A model generated the notes under the pieces. The model made no database searches. It saw only the letters and a list, made by a program, of their open reading frames with translations, and had not been told where the DNA came from. Below are positions 45,060 to 54,274 of a DNA stretch of 64,000 nucleotides, one piece after another. How positions within the stretch are numbered: position 1 is the stretch's first letter; every line of letters starts with the position of its first letter. The position numbers and the translations under genes were made by a program. Location of the stretch: contig NZ_LROZ01000010.1 of assembly GCF_001549985.1 (NCBI RefSeq), forward strand, positions 62,001 through 126,000, given 5' to 3'. This stretch comes from Myroides odoratus. Lineage in GTDB: Bacteria; Bacteroidota; Bacteroidia; Flavobacteriales; Flavobacteriaceae.

Positions 45060-45360
45060 TTTTTTGAAGGTGGTGAGGCTGTAAGTTGGTGAGATGGTGA
45101 GGCGGTGAGAGCCTCACAAAGAACAAACCTTTTATGGAAAAGGGAAAGAAGAAAAGAGAAAGTACAAACCTCATAAAGCACAAAACTCACTAATTTTTTG
45201 AGTAATATGCGTTCAATAACAGATGCGCCCTCTCCTTCGTCGGCGTGACATGCAAATCTTCTTTAATCGATAAACCAACGATTTCACAAAGCACAAATCT
45301 CACCGCCACACCCTCTCACCGCCACACCCTCTCACCGCCTTACATCCTCACAAAGAACGA
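45060..45360. repeat. CTCACC-rich intergenic repeats, inverted pair
   Basis: The first part (45060-45190) carries the family in reverse orientation (GGTGAGGCGGTGAGAGCCTC, ACAAAGAACAAACCTTTTAT). The second (about 45275-45355) is in forward orientation with two copies of CTCACCGCCACACC plus CTCACCGCCTTACATCCTC. Together they make an inverted pair around about 85 bases of other sequence. Same family as 41030-41300. Open frames here are low-complexity and are not genes. Confidence 0.75.
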
Positions 45361-45380
45361 TCTCATACCTCAAAAAAAAA

Positions 45381-45404
45381 ACTCGAAACGTAAGTTTCGA
45401 GTTT
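45381..45404. terminator. Intrinsic terminator
   Basis: AACTCGAAAC / GTTTCGAGTT with a 4-nt loop and A/T runs on both sides, 18 nt from the stop of the alpha-oxoamine synthase gene at 45423. Confidence 0.85.
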
Positions 45405-45422
45405 TTTTTATTTTACATCTAA

Positions 45423-46688
45423 TTATGCATTAGACACATCCACTGTAGTTTCAGCAGCAATGCGTTTATACGTTCCATTTTCTAGCTTCTCGCGAATTGC
45501 TTCATAAGCTGATAATGTTTCTTGAATATCTTCCATTGTATGTGTTGCAGTAGGAATCATTCTCAATAAAATAATTCCTTTTGGAATCACTGGATAAACC
45601 ACAATAGACAAGAAAATATTGTAATTTTCACGTAAATCGTTCACCATGACCATAGCTTCAGGAATACTTCCTTCTAAGTAAACAGGTGTAACACAAGTGT
45701 TTGTATCTCCAATGTTGAATCCTCTGTCTTTTAATCCATTTTGTAAAGCATCCACATTTTCCCATAACTTCGCTTTAAGCTCTGGTTGTGTACGCAATAA
45801 ATCCAAACGCTTCAATGCTCCTTTAGTAAAAATCATTGGCAATGATTTAGCGAACATTTGAGAACGAAGGTTGTATTTTAAATAATCAATAATATCTTTA
45901 TCTGCAGCAACAAATGCTCCGATACTAGCCATTGACTTAGCAAAAGTAGAGAAATAAACATCAATTCCATCTTGACATCCTTGCTCTTCTCCAGCTCCAG
46001 CTCCTGTAGCACCTAAAGTACCAAAACCATGAGCATCATCTACTAGCAATCTAAAGTTATATTTTTCTTTTAAAGCAACGATTTCTTTTAACTTTCCTTG
46101 TTGCCCACGCATTCCAAATACACCTTCTGTAATTACTAAAATTCCTCCACCTGTTGTTTCAGCCATCTTAGTAGCACGTGCTAAGTTTTTCTCAAAACTC
46201 TCGATGTCGTTGTGTTTATACGTAAAGCGTTTTCCCATATGTAAACGCACACCATCAATAATACATGCATGTGAATCAACATCATAAACAATTACGTCAT
46301 TCTTCGTTACTAAAGCATCAATAATAGACACCATTCCTTGGTAACCGAAGTTTAGTAAATAAGCAGCTTCTTTTTGTACAAAAGCAGCCAACTCATCTTG
46401 AAGTTGTTCGTGTACTGTAGTATGCCCTGACATCATACGAGCCCCCATTGGGTAAGCCGCACCATATTCAGCAGCTACTTCCGCATCTACCTTTCTTACT
46501 TCTGGATGATTTGACAACCCTAAATAATCATTGATACTCCAATTGATTACTTCTTTTCCATGAAACATCATACGATTTGACAAAGGTCCTTCTAGTTTAG
46601 GAAAAACATAATATCCCTCTGCTTGAGATGCCCACTTCCCTAAAGGTCCTTTATTCTTCTGTATTCTGTCAAATAAATCATTTACCAT
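45423..46688 (-). CDS. Alpha-oxoamine synthase family PLP enzyme
   Basis: 421 residues. NDYLGLSNHPEV at the N-terminus and GARMMSGHTTVHEQLQDELA mark the family. PLP contacts are DSHACIIDGVR, LLVDDAHGFGTLG and the Schiff-base Lys in FSTFAKSMASIGAF. Such enzymes condense an acyl-CoA (or ACP) with an amino acid. Candidate reactions are serine palmitoyltransferase (sphingolipids) or the cysteate version that starts sulfonolipids, both known in Bacteroidota; 2-amino-3-ketobutyrate-CoA ligase and AONS are less likely from this N-terminus. Single gene with a -7 box at 46717. Confidence 0.8.
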   Translation of the reverse strand: MVNDLFDRIQKNKGPLGKWASQAEGYYVFPKLEGPLSNRMMFHGKEVINWSINDYLGLSNHPEVRKVDAEVAAEYGAAYPMGARMMSGHTTVHEQLQDELAAFVQKEAAYLLNFGYQGMVSIIDALVTKNDVIVYDVDSHACIIDGVRLHMGKRFTYKHNDIESFEKNLARATKMAETTGGGILVITEGVFGMRGQQGKLKEIVALKEKYNFRLLVDDAHGFGTLGATGAGAGEEQGCQDGIDVYFSTFAKSMASIGAFVAADKDIIDYLKYNLRSQMFAKSLPMIFTKGALKRLDLLRTQPELKAKLWENVDALQNGLKDRGFNIGDTNTCVTPVYLEGSIPEAMVMVNDLRENYNIFLSIVVYPVIPKGIILLRMIPTATHTMEDIQETLSAYEAIREKLENGTYKRIAAETTVDVSNA

Positions 46689-46716
46689 AATATAACTATG
46701 TTTAAAAAAACAATTG

Positions 46717-46724
46717 CAAAATTA
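46717..46724 (-). promoter_or_regulatory. Bacteroidota -7 box
   Basis: Minus strand TAATTTTG, perfect TAnnTTTG, 29 nt upstream of the ATG at 46688. Confidence 0.45.
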
Positions 46725-46881
46725 CTCATATTTTGTATGCTTTCATAATAAATTCAGGAGAATTTATTCAATTCTTGATTATTTTCTACTCGCATTTTCT
46801 TTAAAACTACAAGAATTTTATAATATACAAAGTAAAAAAATAGTTTATAAACACACAATTTATAAATTAAAATTATCAAAT

Positions 46882-46916
46882 AAGCAAAAACCTCTCAAAT
46901 TGAGAGGTTTTTGCTT
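46882..46916 (-). terminator. Intrinsic terminator
   Basis: AAGCAAAAACCTCTCAA / TTGAGAGGTTTTTGCTT, a 17-bp perfect stem with a 1-3-nt loop and T-rich flanks, directly after the E1 gene ending at 46922. Confidence 0.9.
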
Positions 46917-46921
46917 TATTT

Positions 46922-49327
46922 TTAATACAGTTTAGGAAACTTTGTTGGGTTTACTTCATGCATTATTTCATATACTTTTTCGAATACATCTTCAACGGAA
47001 GGCTTACTGAAATAATCTCCATCCGTTCCATAAGCCGGTCTGTGTTCTTTAGAAGCTAGCGTTTGTGGCTCGCTATCTAAATAACGATACCCTTTCTGAA
47101 CTTCTAAAATTTGTTGTAGTAAGTAAGCAGACGCTCCTCCTGGTACATCTTCATCAACCACTAACAAGCGATTTGTTTTAGCTAAACTCTTCACTACATC
47201 TTGCTGAATATCAAACGGCAATAAAGACTGTGCATCAATAATTTCAACATCAATTCCAACTTCTAGTAATTCTTTTGCTGCTTGTTCCACAATGCGCAAT
47301 GTAGATCCATAAGACACAATCGTCAAATCACTACCTGTTTTGATTGTTTCCACTACTCCAATTGGCGTTTTAAACTGCCCAATATTGTTTGGCATTTTCT
47401 CTTTTAAACGATAACCATTTAAACACTCAATCAACAACGCTGGCTCATCACTTTCTAACAACGTATTATAGAAACCTGCAGCTTTCGTCATATCTCTCGG
47501 AACCAATACATGCATTCCGCGGATTGCATTAATAATCATTCCCATTGGAGATCCTGAATGCCAGATTCCTTCTAAACGGTGTCCACGTGTTCTTACGATT
47601 AATGGTGCTTTTTGACGCCCCACGGTTCTATACTGTAAAGTAGCTAAATCATCACTCATGATTTGGATCGCGTACAATAAATAGTCTAAGTATTGGATTT
47701 CAGCAATTGGACGTAGTCCGCGCATTGCCATACCTATTCCTTGTCCTAAGATTGTCGCTTCACGGATTCCAGTATCTGTAACGCGTTCTTCTCCATGTTT
47801 CTCTTGTAATCCTTCTAATCCTTGGTTTACGTCTCCGATATTACCAGAATCTTCTCCAAAAACAGTTACCTTTTTATTGTGCGCTAAGATATAATCAAAG
47901 TTATCTCTCAAAATAACACGCGCATCTACCTCCTCTGCATCAGCATCATATGTTGGTGCAACAGCTTGAATATTTTGTGCTTTTTGTTCTGAAACAGAAA
48001 ATAAATGAGAGCTGTATTTTGGTTGTACGCTTGCGTAGTATTTTTCAATGAATTGAATCAAGATTGTTTTGCTGCTTTCTTGAATAATCAAACGCAATAC
48101 TTTACGTGCGGCAGTTAATACATCACGGCGGATTGGCTCTTTTGATCCCTGTAAGTCAGCAATATGCTTTTCAATAAATACTTTATTAGGACTTGAAGCA
48201 GCTACTTGTTGTAAAACAGCAACTAATTCATCTCTTTCAGCGATGATTGGATCTAGGTAGTTTCTCCACGCTTCTTTTTTACCCTCTAACACTTGTTTTT
48301 TCAAGTCTTTATCTAGGATATCTAACTCTTCTGCAGTTGTGATATTGGCTTCAATCATCCAATTTCTCATTTGCAAGATACAGTCTTGCTCTGCCTCCCA
48401 AGCTAAGCGCTCTTTACTTTTATAACGTTCATGCGATCCCGACGTTGAATGCCCTTGTGGTTGAGTCAATTCTTGTACGTGAATCAACACAGGAACGTGC
48501 TCTTCTCTAGCGATTTGTGCAGCTTTCGCATACGTTTCTACTAAAGCAGGGTAATCCCATCCTTTTACTCGTAAAATTTCATATCCTTTTCCTTGTTCAT
48601 CACGTTGGAAACCTTTTAAAATTTCAGAGATATTTTCTTTGGTTGTTTGATATTTTGCATGTACGGAAATCCCATATTGATCATCCCAAACACTCATTAC
48701 CATTGGTACTTGCAATACTCCAGCAGCGTTAATTGTTTCAAAGAACAATCCTTCTGAAGTAGAAGCATTTCCAATTGTTCCCCAAGCTACCTCGTTTCCA
48801 CTAATTGAAAATTGTTGGTCCTGATCTGCATCTGGAATGGCTCTGTAGTATTTTGAAGCTTGTGCTAATCCTAGTAAACGCGGCATTTGCCCTGCTGTAG
48901 GAGAAATATCACCACTTGAATTTTTTTGTGTTGTTAGCTTCTTCCAATTTCCGTTTTCATCCAAACTATGTGTAGCAAAGTGCCCTCCCATTTGACGTCC
49001 ACCAGACATAGGATCATTTTCAATATTGGCATCACCGAATAAACCAGCAAAAAACTGTTGGATATTTAACTGACCAATTGCCATCATAAAGGTTTGATCG
49101 CGATAGTATCCCGATCTAAAATCTCCATTCTGAAAAGCTTTAGCCATGGCTAATTGTGGTACTTCTTTTCCATCTCCAAATATCCCAAACTTCGCCTTAC
49201 CTGTTAAAACTTCACGACGACCTAGTAAACTACATTCTCTACTGATCTTTGCAATTGTATAATCTTGAATAACCTCTTTCTTAAAATCTTCAAAAGAAAG
49301 TGCTGTGTTTTTTTTATTTTGACTCAT
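46922..49327 (-). CDS. Fused E1 alpha/beta 2-oxoacid dehydrogenase, type I
   Basis: 801 residues from the ATG at 49327 (MSQNKKNTALSFEDF); a longer frame adds 16 unlikely residues. The alpha half carries IFGDGKEVPQLAMAKAF and the thiamine site in TIGNASTSEGLFFETINAAG ... SVWDDQYGIS. The beta half starts near residue 470 (RVILRDNFDYILAHNKK) and has DSGNIGDVNQGLEGLQ and PVGV-type segments to VNPTKFPKLY. It decarboxylates a 2-oxoacid with thiamine diphosphate and loads an E2 lipoyl domain. The substrate is unassigned; branched-chain oxoacids are likely given the valine pathway nearby. E2 and E3 are not in the window. Confidence 0.82.
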   Translation of the reverse strand: MSQNKKNTALSFEDFKKEVIQDYTIAKISRECSLLGRREVLTGKAKFGIFGDGKEVPQLAMAKAFQNGDFRSGYYRDQTFMMAIGQLNIQQFFAGLFGDANIENDPMSGGRQMGGHFATHSLDENGNWKKLTTQKNSSGDISPTAGQMPRLLGLAQASKYYRAIPDADQDQQFSISGNEVAWGTIGNASTSEGLFFETINAAGVLQVPMVMSVWDDQYGISVHAKYQTTKENISEILKGFQRDEQGKGYEILRVKGWDYPALVETYAKAAQIAREEHVPVLIHVQELTQPQGHSTSGSHERYKSKERLAWEAEQDCILQMRNWMIEANITTAEELDILDKDLKKQVLEGKKEAWRNYLDPIIAERDELVAVLQQVAASSPNKVFIEKHIADLQGSKEPIRRDVLTAARKVLRLIIQESSKTILIQFIEKYYASVQPKYSSHLFSVSEQKAQNIQAVAPTYDADAEEVDARVILRDNFDYILAHNKKVTVFGEDSGNIGDVNQGLEGLQEKHGEERVTDTGIREATILGQGIGMAMRGLRPIAEIQYLDYLLYAIQIMSDDLATLQYRTVGRQKAPLIVRTRGHRLEGIWHSGSPMGMIINAIRGMHVLVPRDMTKAAGFYNTLLESDEPALLIECLNGYRLKEKMPNNIGQFKTPIGVVETIKTGSDLTIVSYGSTLRIVEQAAKELLEVGIDVEIIDAQSLLPFDIQQDVVKSLAKTNRLLVVDEDVPGGASAYLLQQILEVQKGYRYLDSEPQTLASKEHRPAYGTDGDYFSKPSVEDVFEKVYEIMHEVNPTKFPKLY

Positions 49328-49523
49328 CGCGTAATCTAATATTTTCAGGATACGAATATAAAATAATCCAAACAAAAAAGCTAATTTAAACCCAAGGATT
49401 ATTGTGAATTAGCGCACTAATACTTTAAACTTTATGAACTAAAAACGTAAAAAATATATGAATTTAAAAATCATATCTTAAAAAAAAGCTTTTGATTAGT
49501 AAATCCTCAACGCAATAGGCAAA

Positions 49524-49555
49524 AAAAAGCCCCAGTGCTTAGACTGGGGCTTTTT
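49524..49555. terminator. Bidirectional intrinsic terminator
   Basis: AAAAAGCCCCAGT / ACTGGGGCTTTTT with a 6-nt loop, 4 nt from the nitroreductase stop at 49559. Confidence 0.9.
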
Positions 49556-49558
49556 ATT

Positions 49559-50194
49559 TTATTCTATTACTGTTAGCATTGATTCTAAAGTAAATCGAAC
49601 CTTCTTCATTGGCATGAGCCAATCATTTTCAGGATCTCTTTCACCTAAGGCTAGAATTGTAACACTCTTCAATCCTTTTTTATCTAATCCTAAGAAAGCA
49701 TCCATTTGATCATTGTAGAAGCCCTCCATTGGAGAGGCATCAATTTTCAATTCAGCAGCTGCAGCAATGGCCATTCCAAAAGCGATATACGCTTGTCGAG
49801 CAGCATGTTGAAACTGTTGTTCTTTTGTTTGTCCCTTAAAATTGTTTTTAATACTGTTTTTGAAATCATTCATCTCTCCTTTAGGTAGTGCTCTGATTGC
49901 TTCCATATTATCAAAAACAGAATCAATTCGCTCATCTGTATAGCTATCCCATGCAGCAAAAATCAAGAGATGTGAACATTCTTTGATTTGCATTTGATTC
50001 ATTGCAATAGGAAATAATTGCTCCTTTACCTCTTGATTTTTAATCAAAATCATTTCAAAAGGCTGTAATCCTGAAGATGTAGGTGCTAAGCGAGCTGCCT
50101 CAACAATTTGCATGACTTGCTCATCTGCCAACTTAACATTGCTATTATAGCGCTTTGTAGCATAACGCCACTTTAGGTTATCTAATAATTTCAT
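49559..50194 (-). CDS. NAD(P)H-dependent nitroreductase family protein
   Basis: 211 residues from the second Met (MKLLDNLKWRYATKRYNSN), the usual start; an ATG two codons earlier is possible. FMN-site motifs are RYATKRYN, ARLAPTSSGLQPFEMILI and, near the end, VTILALGERDPENDWLMP. Similar to NfsB/oxygen-insensitive nitroreductases and flavin reductases that reduce nitroaromatics, quinones or flavins. It lies 5-12 nt after purC, probably cotranscribed, though no metabolic link is obvious. Confidence 0.88.
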   Translation of the reverse strand: MKLLDNLKWRYATKRYNSNVKLADEQVMQIVEAARLAPTSSGLQPFEMILIKNQEVKEQLFPIAMNQMQIKECSHLLIFAAWDSYTDERIDSVFDNMEAIRALPKGEMNDFKNSIKNNFKGQTKEQQFQHAARQAYIAFGMAIAAAAELKIDASPMEGFYNDQMDAFLGLDKKGLKSVTILALGERDPENDWLMPMKKVRFTLESMLTVIE

Positions 50195-50205
50195 AGTCAA
50201 CTTTT

Positions 50206-51159
50206 TTAAATTTTAGCTAAAAAAGCCAATACGTTTGCTTCAATTCTTTCATTAATCGCTGAAACATCCGCTTTGATAAAAGGCTCTCCTAAAATATGTT
50301 CATACAATTCAATATATCGCTCTGATATGGTTTGAATATACTCGTCAGACATTTCAGGAACTTGTTGTCCTTCTTTTCCTTGAAAGCCATGACTAATTAA
50401 CCATTGGCGCACGAATTCTTTTGATAATTGCTTCTGAGGTTCTTGTTTTGCTTGACGCTCCTCATACCCTTCTGCATAAAAATAACGAGAAGAATCAGGG
50501 GTGTGAATTTCATCAATCAACACAATTTTCCCTTCTTTTGTTTTACCAAATTCGTATTTGGTATCAACCAAGATCAATCCTCTTTGAGCTGCAATTTCAG
50601 TTCCTCTTTGATATAAGGCCCTCGTATATGCTTCTAAAACAAGATAATCTTCTTCTGATACAATACCACGTGCCAAAATATCTTCTCTTGAAATATCTTC
50701 ATCATGCAAACCTAATTCTTCCTTCGTTGAAGGAGTAATAATAGGTTGTGGCAATGCATCATTTTCTTTCAATCCTTCTGGTAAGGCAACACCACACAAT
50801 ACTCGTTTCCCTGCAGCATATTCTCTAGCGGCATGTCCGGCTAAATATCCTCGGATAACCATCTCCACTTTAAAAGGCTCACAAATATGCCCCACTGCAA
50901 CATTAGGATCCGGACTTGCAATAAGCCAATTAGGCACAATATCTTCTGTCATCTGCATGAATCGCGTTGCAATTTGATTCAAAATTTGTCCTTTATAAGG
51001 AATTCCTTTCGGCATAATCACGTCAAAAGCAGATAAACGATCCGTTGCTACCATAACTAAAACTTGATCAGCGATGGTGTAAACTTCTCTTACTTTTCCG
51101 TGATAGACACTTTTTTGGTTTGGAAATTTAAAATTAGTCTGTGTGATTGTGTTACTCAT
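50206..51159 (-). CDS. purC: SAICAR synthetase
   Basis: 317 residues. [30 protein letters not shown] is the conserved N-terminal ATP-binding block. [24 protein letters not shown] and [36 protein letters not shown] are the substrate and catalytic regions. It joins aspartate to CAIR in purine synthesis. The length fits the larger (about 300-residue) bacterial/yeast type. First gene of a probable pair with the nitroreductase; it starts 27 nt after the stop of the E1 gene at 51187. Confidence 0.95.
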   Translation of the reverse strand: MSNTITQTNFKFPNQKSVYHGKVREVYTIADQVLVMVATDRLSAFDVIMPKGIPYKGQILNQIATRFMQMTEDIVPNWLIASPDPNVAVGHICEPFKVEMVIRGYLAGHAAREYAAGKRVLCGVALPEGLKENDALPQPIITPSTKEELGLHDEDISREDILARGIVSEEDYLVLEAYTRALYQRGTEIAAQRGLILVDTKYEFGKTKEGKIVLIDEIHTPDSSRYFYAEGYEERQAKQEPQKQLSKEFVRQWLISHGFQGKEGQQVPEMSDEYIQTISERYIELYEHILGEPFIKADVSAINERIEANVLAFLAKI

Positions 51160-51186
51160 ATATTTCTGTTGTGTAGTTCTTTCTAT

Positions 51187-53172
51187 TTAGTACGCTAATA
51201 AATCTAAAAGCGCTGCTTCAAATCTACCTTTTGGTAAATATTGATCTTCTAAAGCTTTCACAAATGGGATTGCTGTTTCAATACTCGCTACTCGTTTTAC
51301 AGGCGCATCTAAATATTCAAAACAGTTTTCCATAATCATTGCTGATAGGTCACTTGCAATACCTCCAAACATGGAATCTTCTTGCAAAATTATAACTTTA
51401 TTTGTTTTCTTTACTGATTTGAAGATAGTTTCTTCGTCTAATGGTTGTAAAGTACGCAAGTCAATTAAATCTGCTTGAATCTCTGGATGTTTCTCCAATG
51501 TTTCTAATGCCCAATGTACACCTGCTCCAAAGGATATAATCGTTACATCAGCCCCTTCTTTAACTAAAGCAGCTTGACCAAATGGAATCGTATAGTAATT
51601 GCTTGGCACATCTTGATAGATACTTCTATACAATTGTTTGTGCTCAAAGAAAATAACTGGATTTGGATCGTTAATTGCTGTATTCATCAATCCTTTTGCA
51701 TCCACAGGGAACGCCGGATAAACCACTTTCAATCCAGGTGTTTTAGTAAACCATGCTTCATTGGTTTGCGAGTGGAACGGTCCAGCTTGTGTACCTCCAC
51801 CACATGGCATACGCACTACTACATCAGCTTTTTCATTCCAACGGTAGTGTACTTTCGCTAAGTAATTAACAATTGGGTTAAAACCAGTAGATACGAAGTC
51901 TGCAAATTGCATCTCCATAATAGCTTTCCCTCCATTGATTGAATATCCCATAGCTGCAGAGACAATAGCACTTTCACAAATTGGTGTATTGCGAATGCGA
52001 CCTTTACCAAACTGCTCCACAAATCCGTCCGTTACTTTAAAAGCACCTCCGTATTCTGCAATATCCTGCCCCATGATGATTAACTCAGGGTGTTTTTCAA
52101 AAGATTGTTTTAACCCTTCTGATATAGCATCAATCAAACGAATGTTTTTCATTTCACCACTTGGCTCTACGTGTTCATACGTAAAAGGGGCATACATATC
52201 GTTTAGTTCAGTTTCAAAATTTGCCTGAATTGGCTCCTCTTCTTGGGTGCGTTTCCAATCAGTATCAATCTCTTTTTTGAATGCGGCTCTGATTTCCTCG
52301 TCTAACGCTTCTGTTAGTACTCCGATTTCTTTTAAATAAGCACGGTAGTTTTCTACTGGATCCTTTTTCTCCCATTCATCCATCAATTCTTGTGGAACAT
52401 ATTTCGTACCACTCGCCTCTTCGTGTCCTCTTCTTCTGAAAGTTAAAAACTCTACTAAGATTGGACGTGGGTTTTCGCGCATCGACTGAGCTAATGCATT
52501 GATTTTAGTATACACTTCTAAAATGTCATTTCCATCAATGATGTGACTCTCCATCCCATACCCAATACCGCGATCTGCTAAGTGCTCACAACGGTATTGC
52601 TCATTGGTTGGTGTAGATAAACCATATCCATTGTTTTCAATCACAAACAACACCGGTAAATCCCATACAGAAGCTACGTTTAAAGCTTCGTGAAAATCAC
52701 CTTCAGAAGTTGCGCCTTCTCCTGTAAATACAGCCGTGATTTTCTTTTCATTGCGCAATTTATGTGCAAGGGCAATTCCATCAGCCACACCTAATTGTGG
52801 ACCTAAATGCGAAATCATCCCAACGATATTAAATTCTTGTGTTCCGAAGTGGAACGAACGATCTCTTCCTTTTGTAAAACCATTTCCTTTACCCTGCCAC
52901 TGTGAAAACAAACGGTACAAAGGAATATCTCTAGAAGTGAAAACACTTAAATTACGGTGCATTGGCAACACATACTCATCGTTCTCTAAAGCAGCTACAA
53001 TACCTACCGATATTGCTTCTTGCCCAATTCCAGAAAACCATTTCGACACTTTTCCTTGACGGATTAAAATAAGCATCTTTTCTTCTATCATTCTTGGTTT
53101 CAATAGCCTTTTATACAAATCAACTAGCGTTTGATCTGATAGGTCTTTTCGGTTATAATCTATATGTTTCAT
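51187..53172 (-). CDS. Fused E1 alpha/beta 2-oxoacid dehydrogenase, type II
   Basis: 661 residues, a head-to-tail E1 alpha (1-330) and E1 beta (345-661) fusion. The alpha part has KWFSGIGQEAISVGIVAAL, SHLGPQLGVADGIALAHKLR and the thiamine motif FTGEGATSEGDFHEALN ... FVIENNGYGLS. The beta part has IMGQDIAEYGGAFKVTDGF, NTPICESAIVSAAMGYSING and MPCGGGTQAGPFHSQ. Closely resembles branched-chain 2-oxoacid dehydrogenase E1. It probably makes isobutyryl-CoA and related acyl-CoAs from valine, leucine and isoleucine oxoacids, feeding the operon at 26.6-32.1 kb. E2 and E3 lie elsewhere. Confidence 0.88.
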   Translation of the reverse strand: MKHIDYNRKDLSDQTLVDLYKRLLKPRMIEEKMLILIRQGKVSKWFSGIGQEAISVGIVAALENDEYVLPMHRNLSVFTSRDIPLYRLFSQWQGKGNGFTKGRDRSFHFGTQEFNIVGMISHLGPQLGVADGIALAHKLRNEKKITAVFTGEGATSEGDFHEALNVASVWDLPVLFVIENNGYGLSTPTNEQYRCEHLADRGIGYGMESHIIDGNDILEVYTKINALAQSMRENPRPILVEFLTFRRRGHEEASGTKYVPQELMDEWEKKDPVENYRAYLKEIGVLTEALDEEIRAAFKKEIDTDWKRTQEEEPIQANFETELNDMYAPFTYEHVEPSGEMKNIRLIDAISEGLKQSFEKHPELIIMGQDIAEYGGAFKVTDGFVEQFGKGRIRNTPICESAIVSAAMGYSINGGKAIMEMQFADFVSTGFNPIVNYLAKVHYRWNEKADVVVRMPCGGGTQAGPFHSQTNEAWFTKTPGLKVVYPAFPVDAKGLMNTAINDPNPVIFFEHKQLYRSIYQDVPSNYYTIPFGQAALVKEGADVTIISFGAGVHWALETLEKHPEIQADLIDLRTLQPLDEETIFKSVKKTNKVIILQEDSMFGGIASDLSAMIMENCFEYLDAPVKRVASIETAIPFVKALEDQYLPKGRFEAALLDLLAY

Positions 53173-53428
53173 AATTGGTTTTAAAGGGCACTAAAATAAG
53201 GCTTAAATAGGAACTCTACAAACTAATTTACACAACATTTGAGGTCAAAAAAATCAGTTGTTTTCAATTGTTGTTTTTTTATTCTTTTCACCTGCATTTT
53301 CCGTTGTATTCCCTTGCTCCTTTCTACTCCAAAAAAGCTGATTATTATCCTTTTAACTTCTATAAATTTATTTATTGCGTTAAAATTCGTATCTTGGGGA
53401 AACGAATGTTAAACTTTAATTTTTTATT

Positions 53429-53533
53429 ATGGGAAAAGGAGATTTAAAAACAAGAAGAGGTAAAATAGTAAATAAATCATACGGTCGCCGAAGACCAAGA
53501 AAGGCTAACAAACCTACTTCATCTAAAGCATAA
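53429..53533 (+). CDS. Small ribosomal protein bTHX
   Basis: 34 residues, MGKGDLKTRRGKIVNKSYGR then RRPRKANKPTSSKA: the conserved very basic bTHX (Thx) peptide that stabilises the head of the 30S subunit in Thermus and is common in Bacteroidota. Preceded by a 256-base AT-rich gap without other genes and followed within 10 nt by a strong terminator, so it is monocistronic. Confidence 0.95.
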   Translation: MGKGDLKTRRGKIVNKSYGRRRPRKANKPTSSKA

Positions 53534-53543
53534 GCAAATTGAT

Positions 53544-53579
53544 AAAAAAAGGAAGACCGTTAACGGCCTTCCTTTTTTT
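53544..53579 (+). terminator. Intrinsic terminator of bTHX
   Basis: A7-GGAAG ... CCGTTAACGG ... CTTCC-T7, a long stem with two small bulges and T7, 10 nt after the bTHX stop. Confidence 0.9.
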
Positions 53580-53584
53580 ATCGA

Positions 53585-53751
53585 TCCGATGGCGCGGATT
53601 TGCAATCCGTGCCTTCACCGTGTCTTCATCTACCCCATAAACAATACCTCAACTTCGATTTCATACTCTAAACCTGCATAATTACGAGCTGAACTGAAAT
53701 AATACATTAAGTGTAATCTAACGCACGGATTGCAAATCCGCGCGATCGAGT
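53585..53751. mobile_element. REP-like element, copy 1 (167 bp)
   Basis: Bounded by 21-bp perfect terminal inverted repeats (53592-53612 and 53723-53743; core CGCGGATTTGCAATCCGTG). Each end is itself a hairpin (CGGATT-TGC-AATCCG). The interior of about 110 bp is nearly identical to copy 2 at 54275. No transposase inside: a MITE- or REP-pair-type non-autonomous element. Confidence 0.8.
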
Positions 53752-53761
53752 TCTATTTCTT

Positions 53762-54178
53762 TTATTCCACCAATTTTATTTCATTTCGCTCTATGTTATA
53801 CTCCAGGTGTTTTTCACATACATTCTGTATGAGTATTTCATCTGTCCCTATGTTTTTATATACATTGAATACCAATGTTATATCCTTGAATAAGTGTGTA
53901 TATTCGGATACAGTCATAAAATCCTGCATCAACATCAGGGCTTTCTGTTTTAGAAAAACAGTATCACGCCTACACCAATTATCGTATTCATTATAGCTGC
54001 GCAACTCCATATAGAATTTATTATCTAAACTAAAGGAGTCTGGATCTTCCACTAATTCTTCATATCCATATAGTAGTTTACAATCACATTCTTCTTGTAC
54101 TTTTTGTATGAACATTTTTTCCTTTTCGAGTATCTTAACTCTTTTTCGGAATGCATTATGTGTTAAGGCGCTGTACAT
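53762..54178 (-). CDS. Hypothetical protein with membrane anchor, 5' end frameshifted
   Basis: 138 residues from the ATG at 54178. The frame is open back to a TTG at 54211 (WEVLFIGYAW). An ATG at 54236 in another frame gives MKRVKIILFVGGIV, which would join this frame as a natural membrane anchor if one C near 54197 were absent, so the 5' end may be frameshifted. The soluble part (KILEKEKMFIQKVQEECDCK ... YKNIGTDEILIQNVCEKHLE) has several cysteines and no known domain. The gene lies alone between two copies of a REP-like element. Confidence 0.5.
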   Translation of the reverse strand: MYSALTHNAFRKRVKILEKEKMFIQKVQEECDCKLLYGYEELVEDPDSFSLDNKFYMELRSYNEYDNWCRRDTVFLKQKALMLMQDFMTVSEYTHLFKDITLVFNVYKNIGTDEILIQNVCEKHLEYNIERNEIKLVE

Positions 54179-54274
54179 CCAAGCATAACCGATGAACAAT
54201 ACCTCCCACAAATAAAATAATTTTAACTCGTTTCATTCTGTTGCTTCTTATTTATTGATGATGCTGTTTAATAC

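Noticed and set aside
44825..45190. Minus-strand open frames over the zinc-ribbon gene and repeats
   Set aside because: They are antisense shadows of the zinc-ribbon gene plus CTCACC repeat translation (Ser/His/Pro runs).
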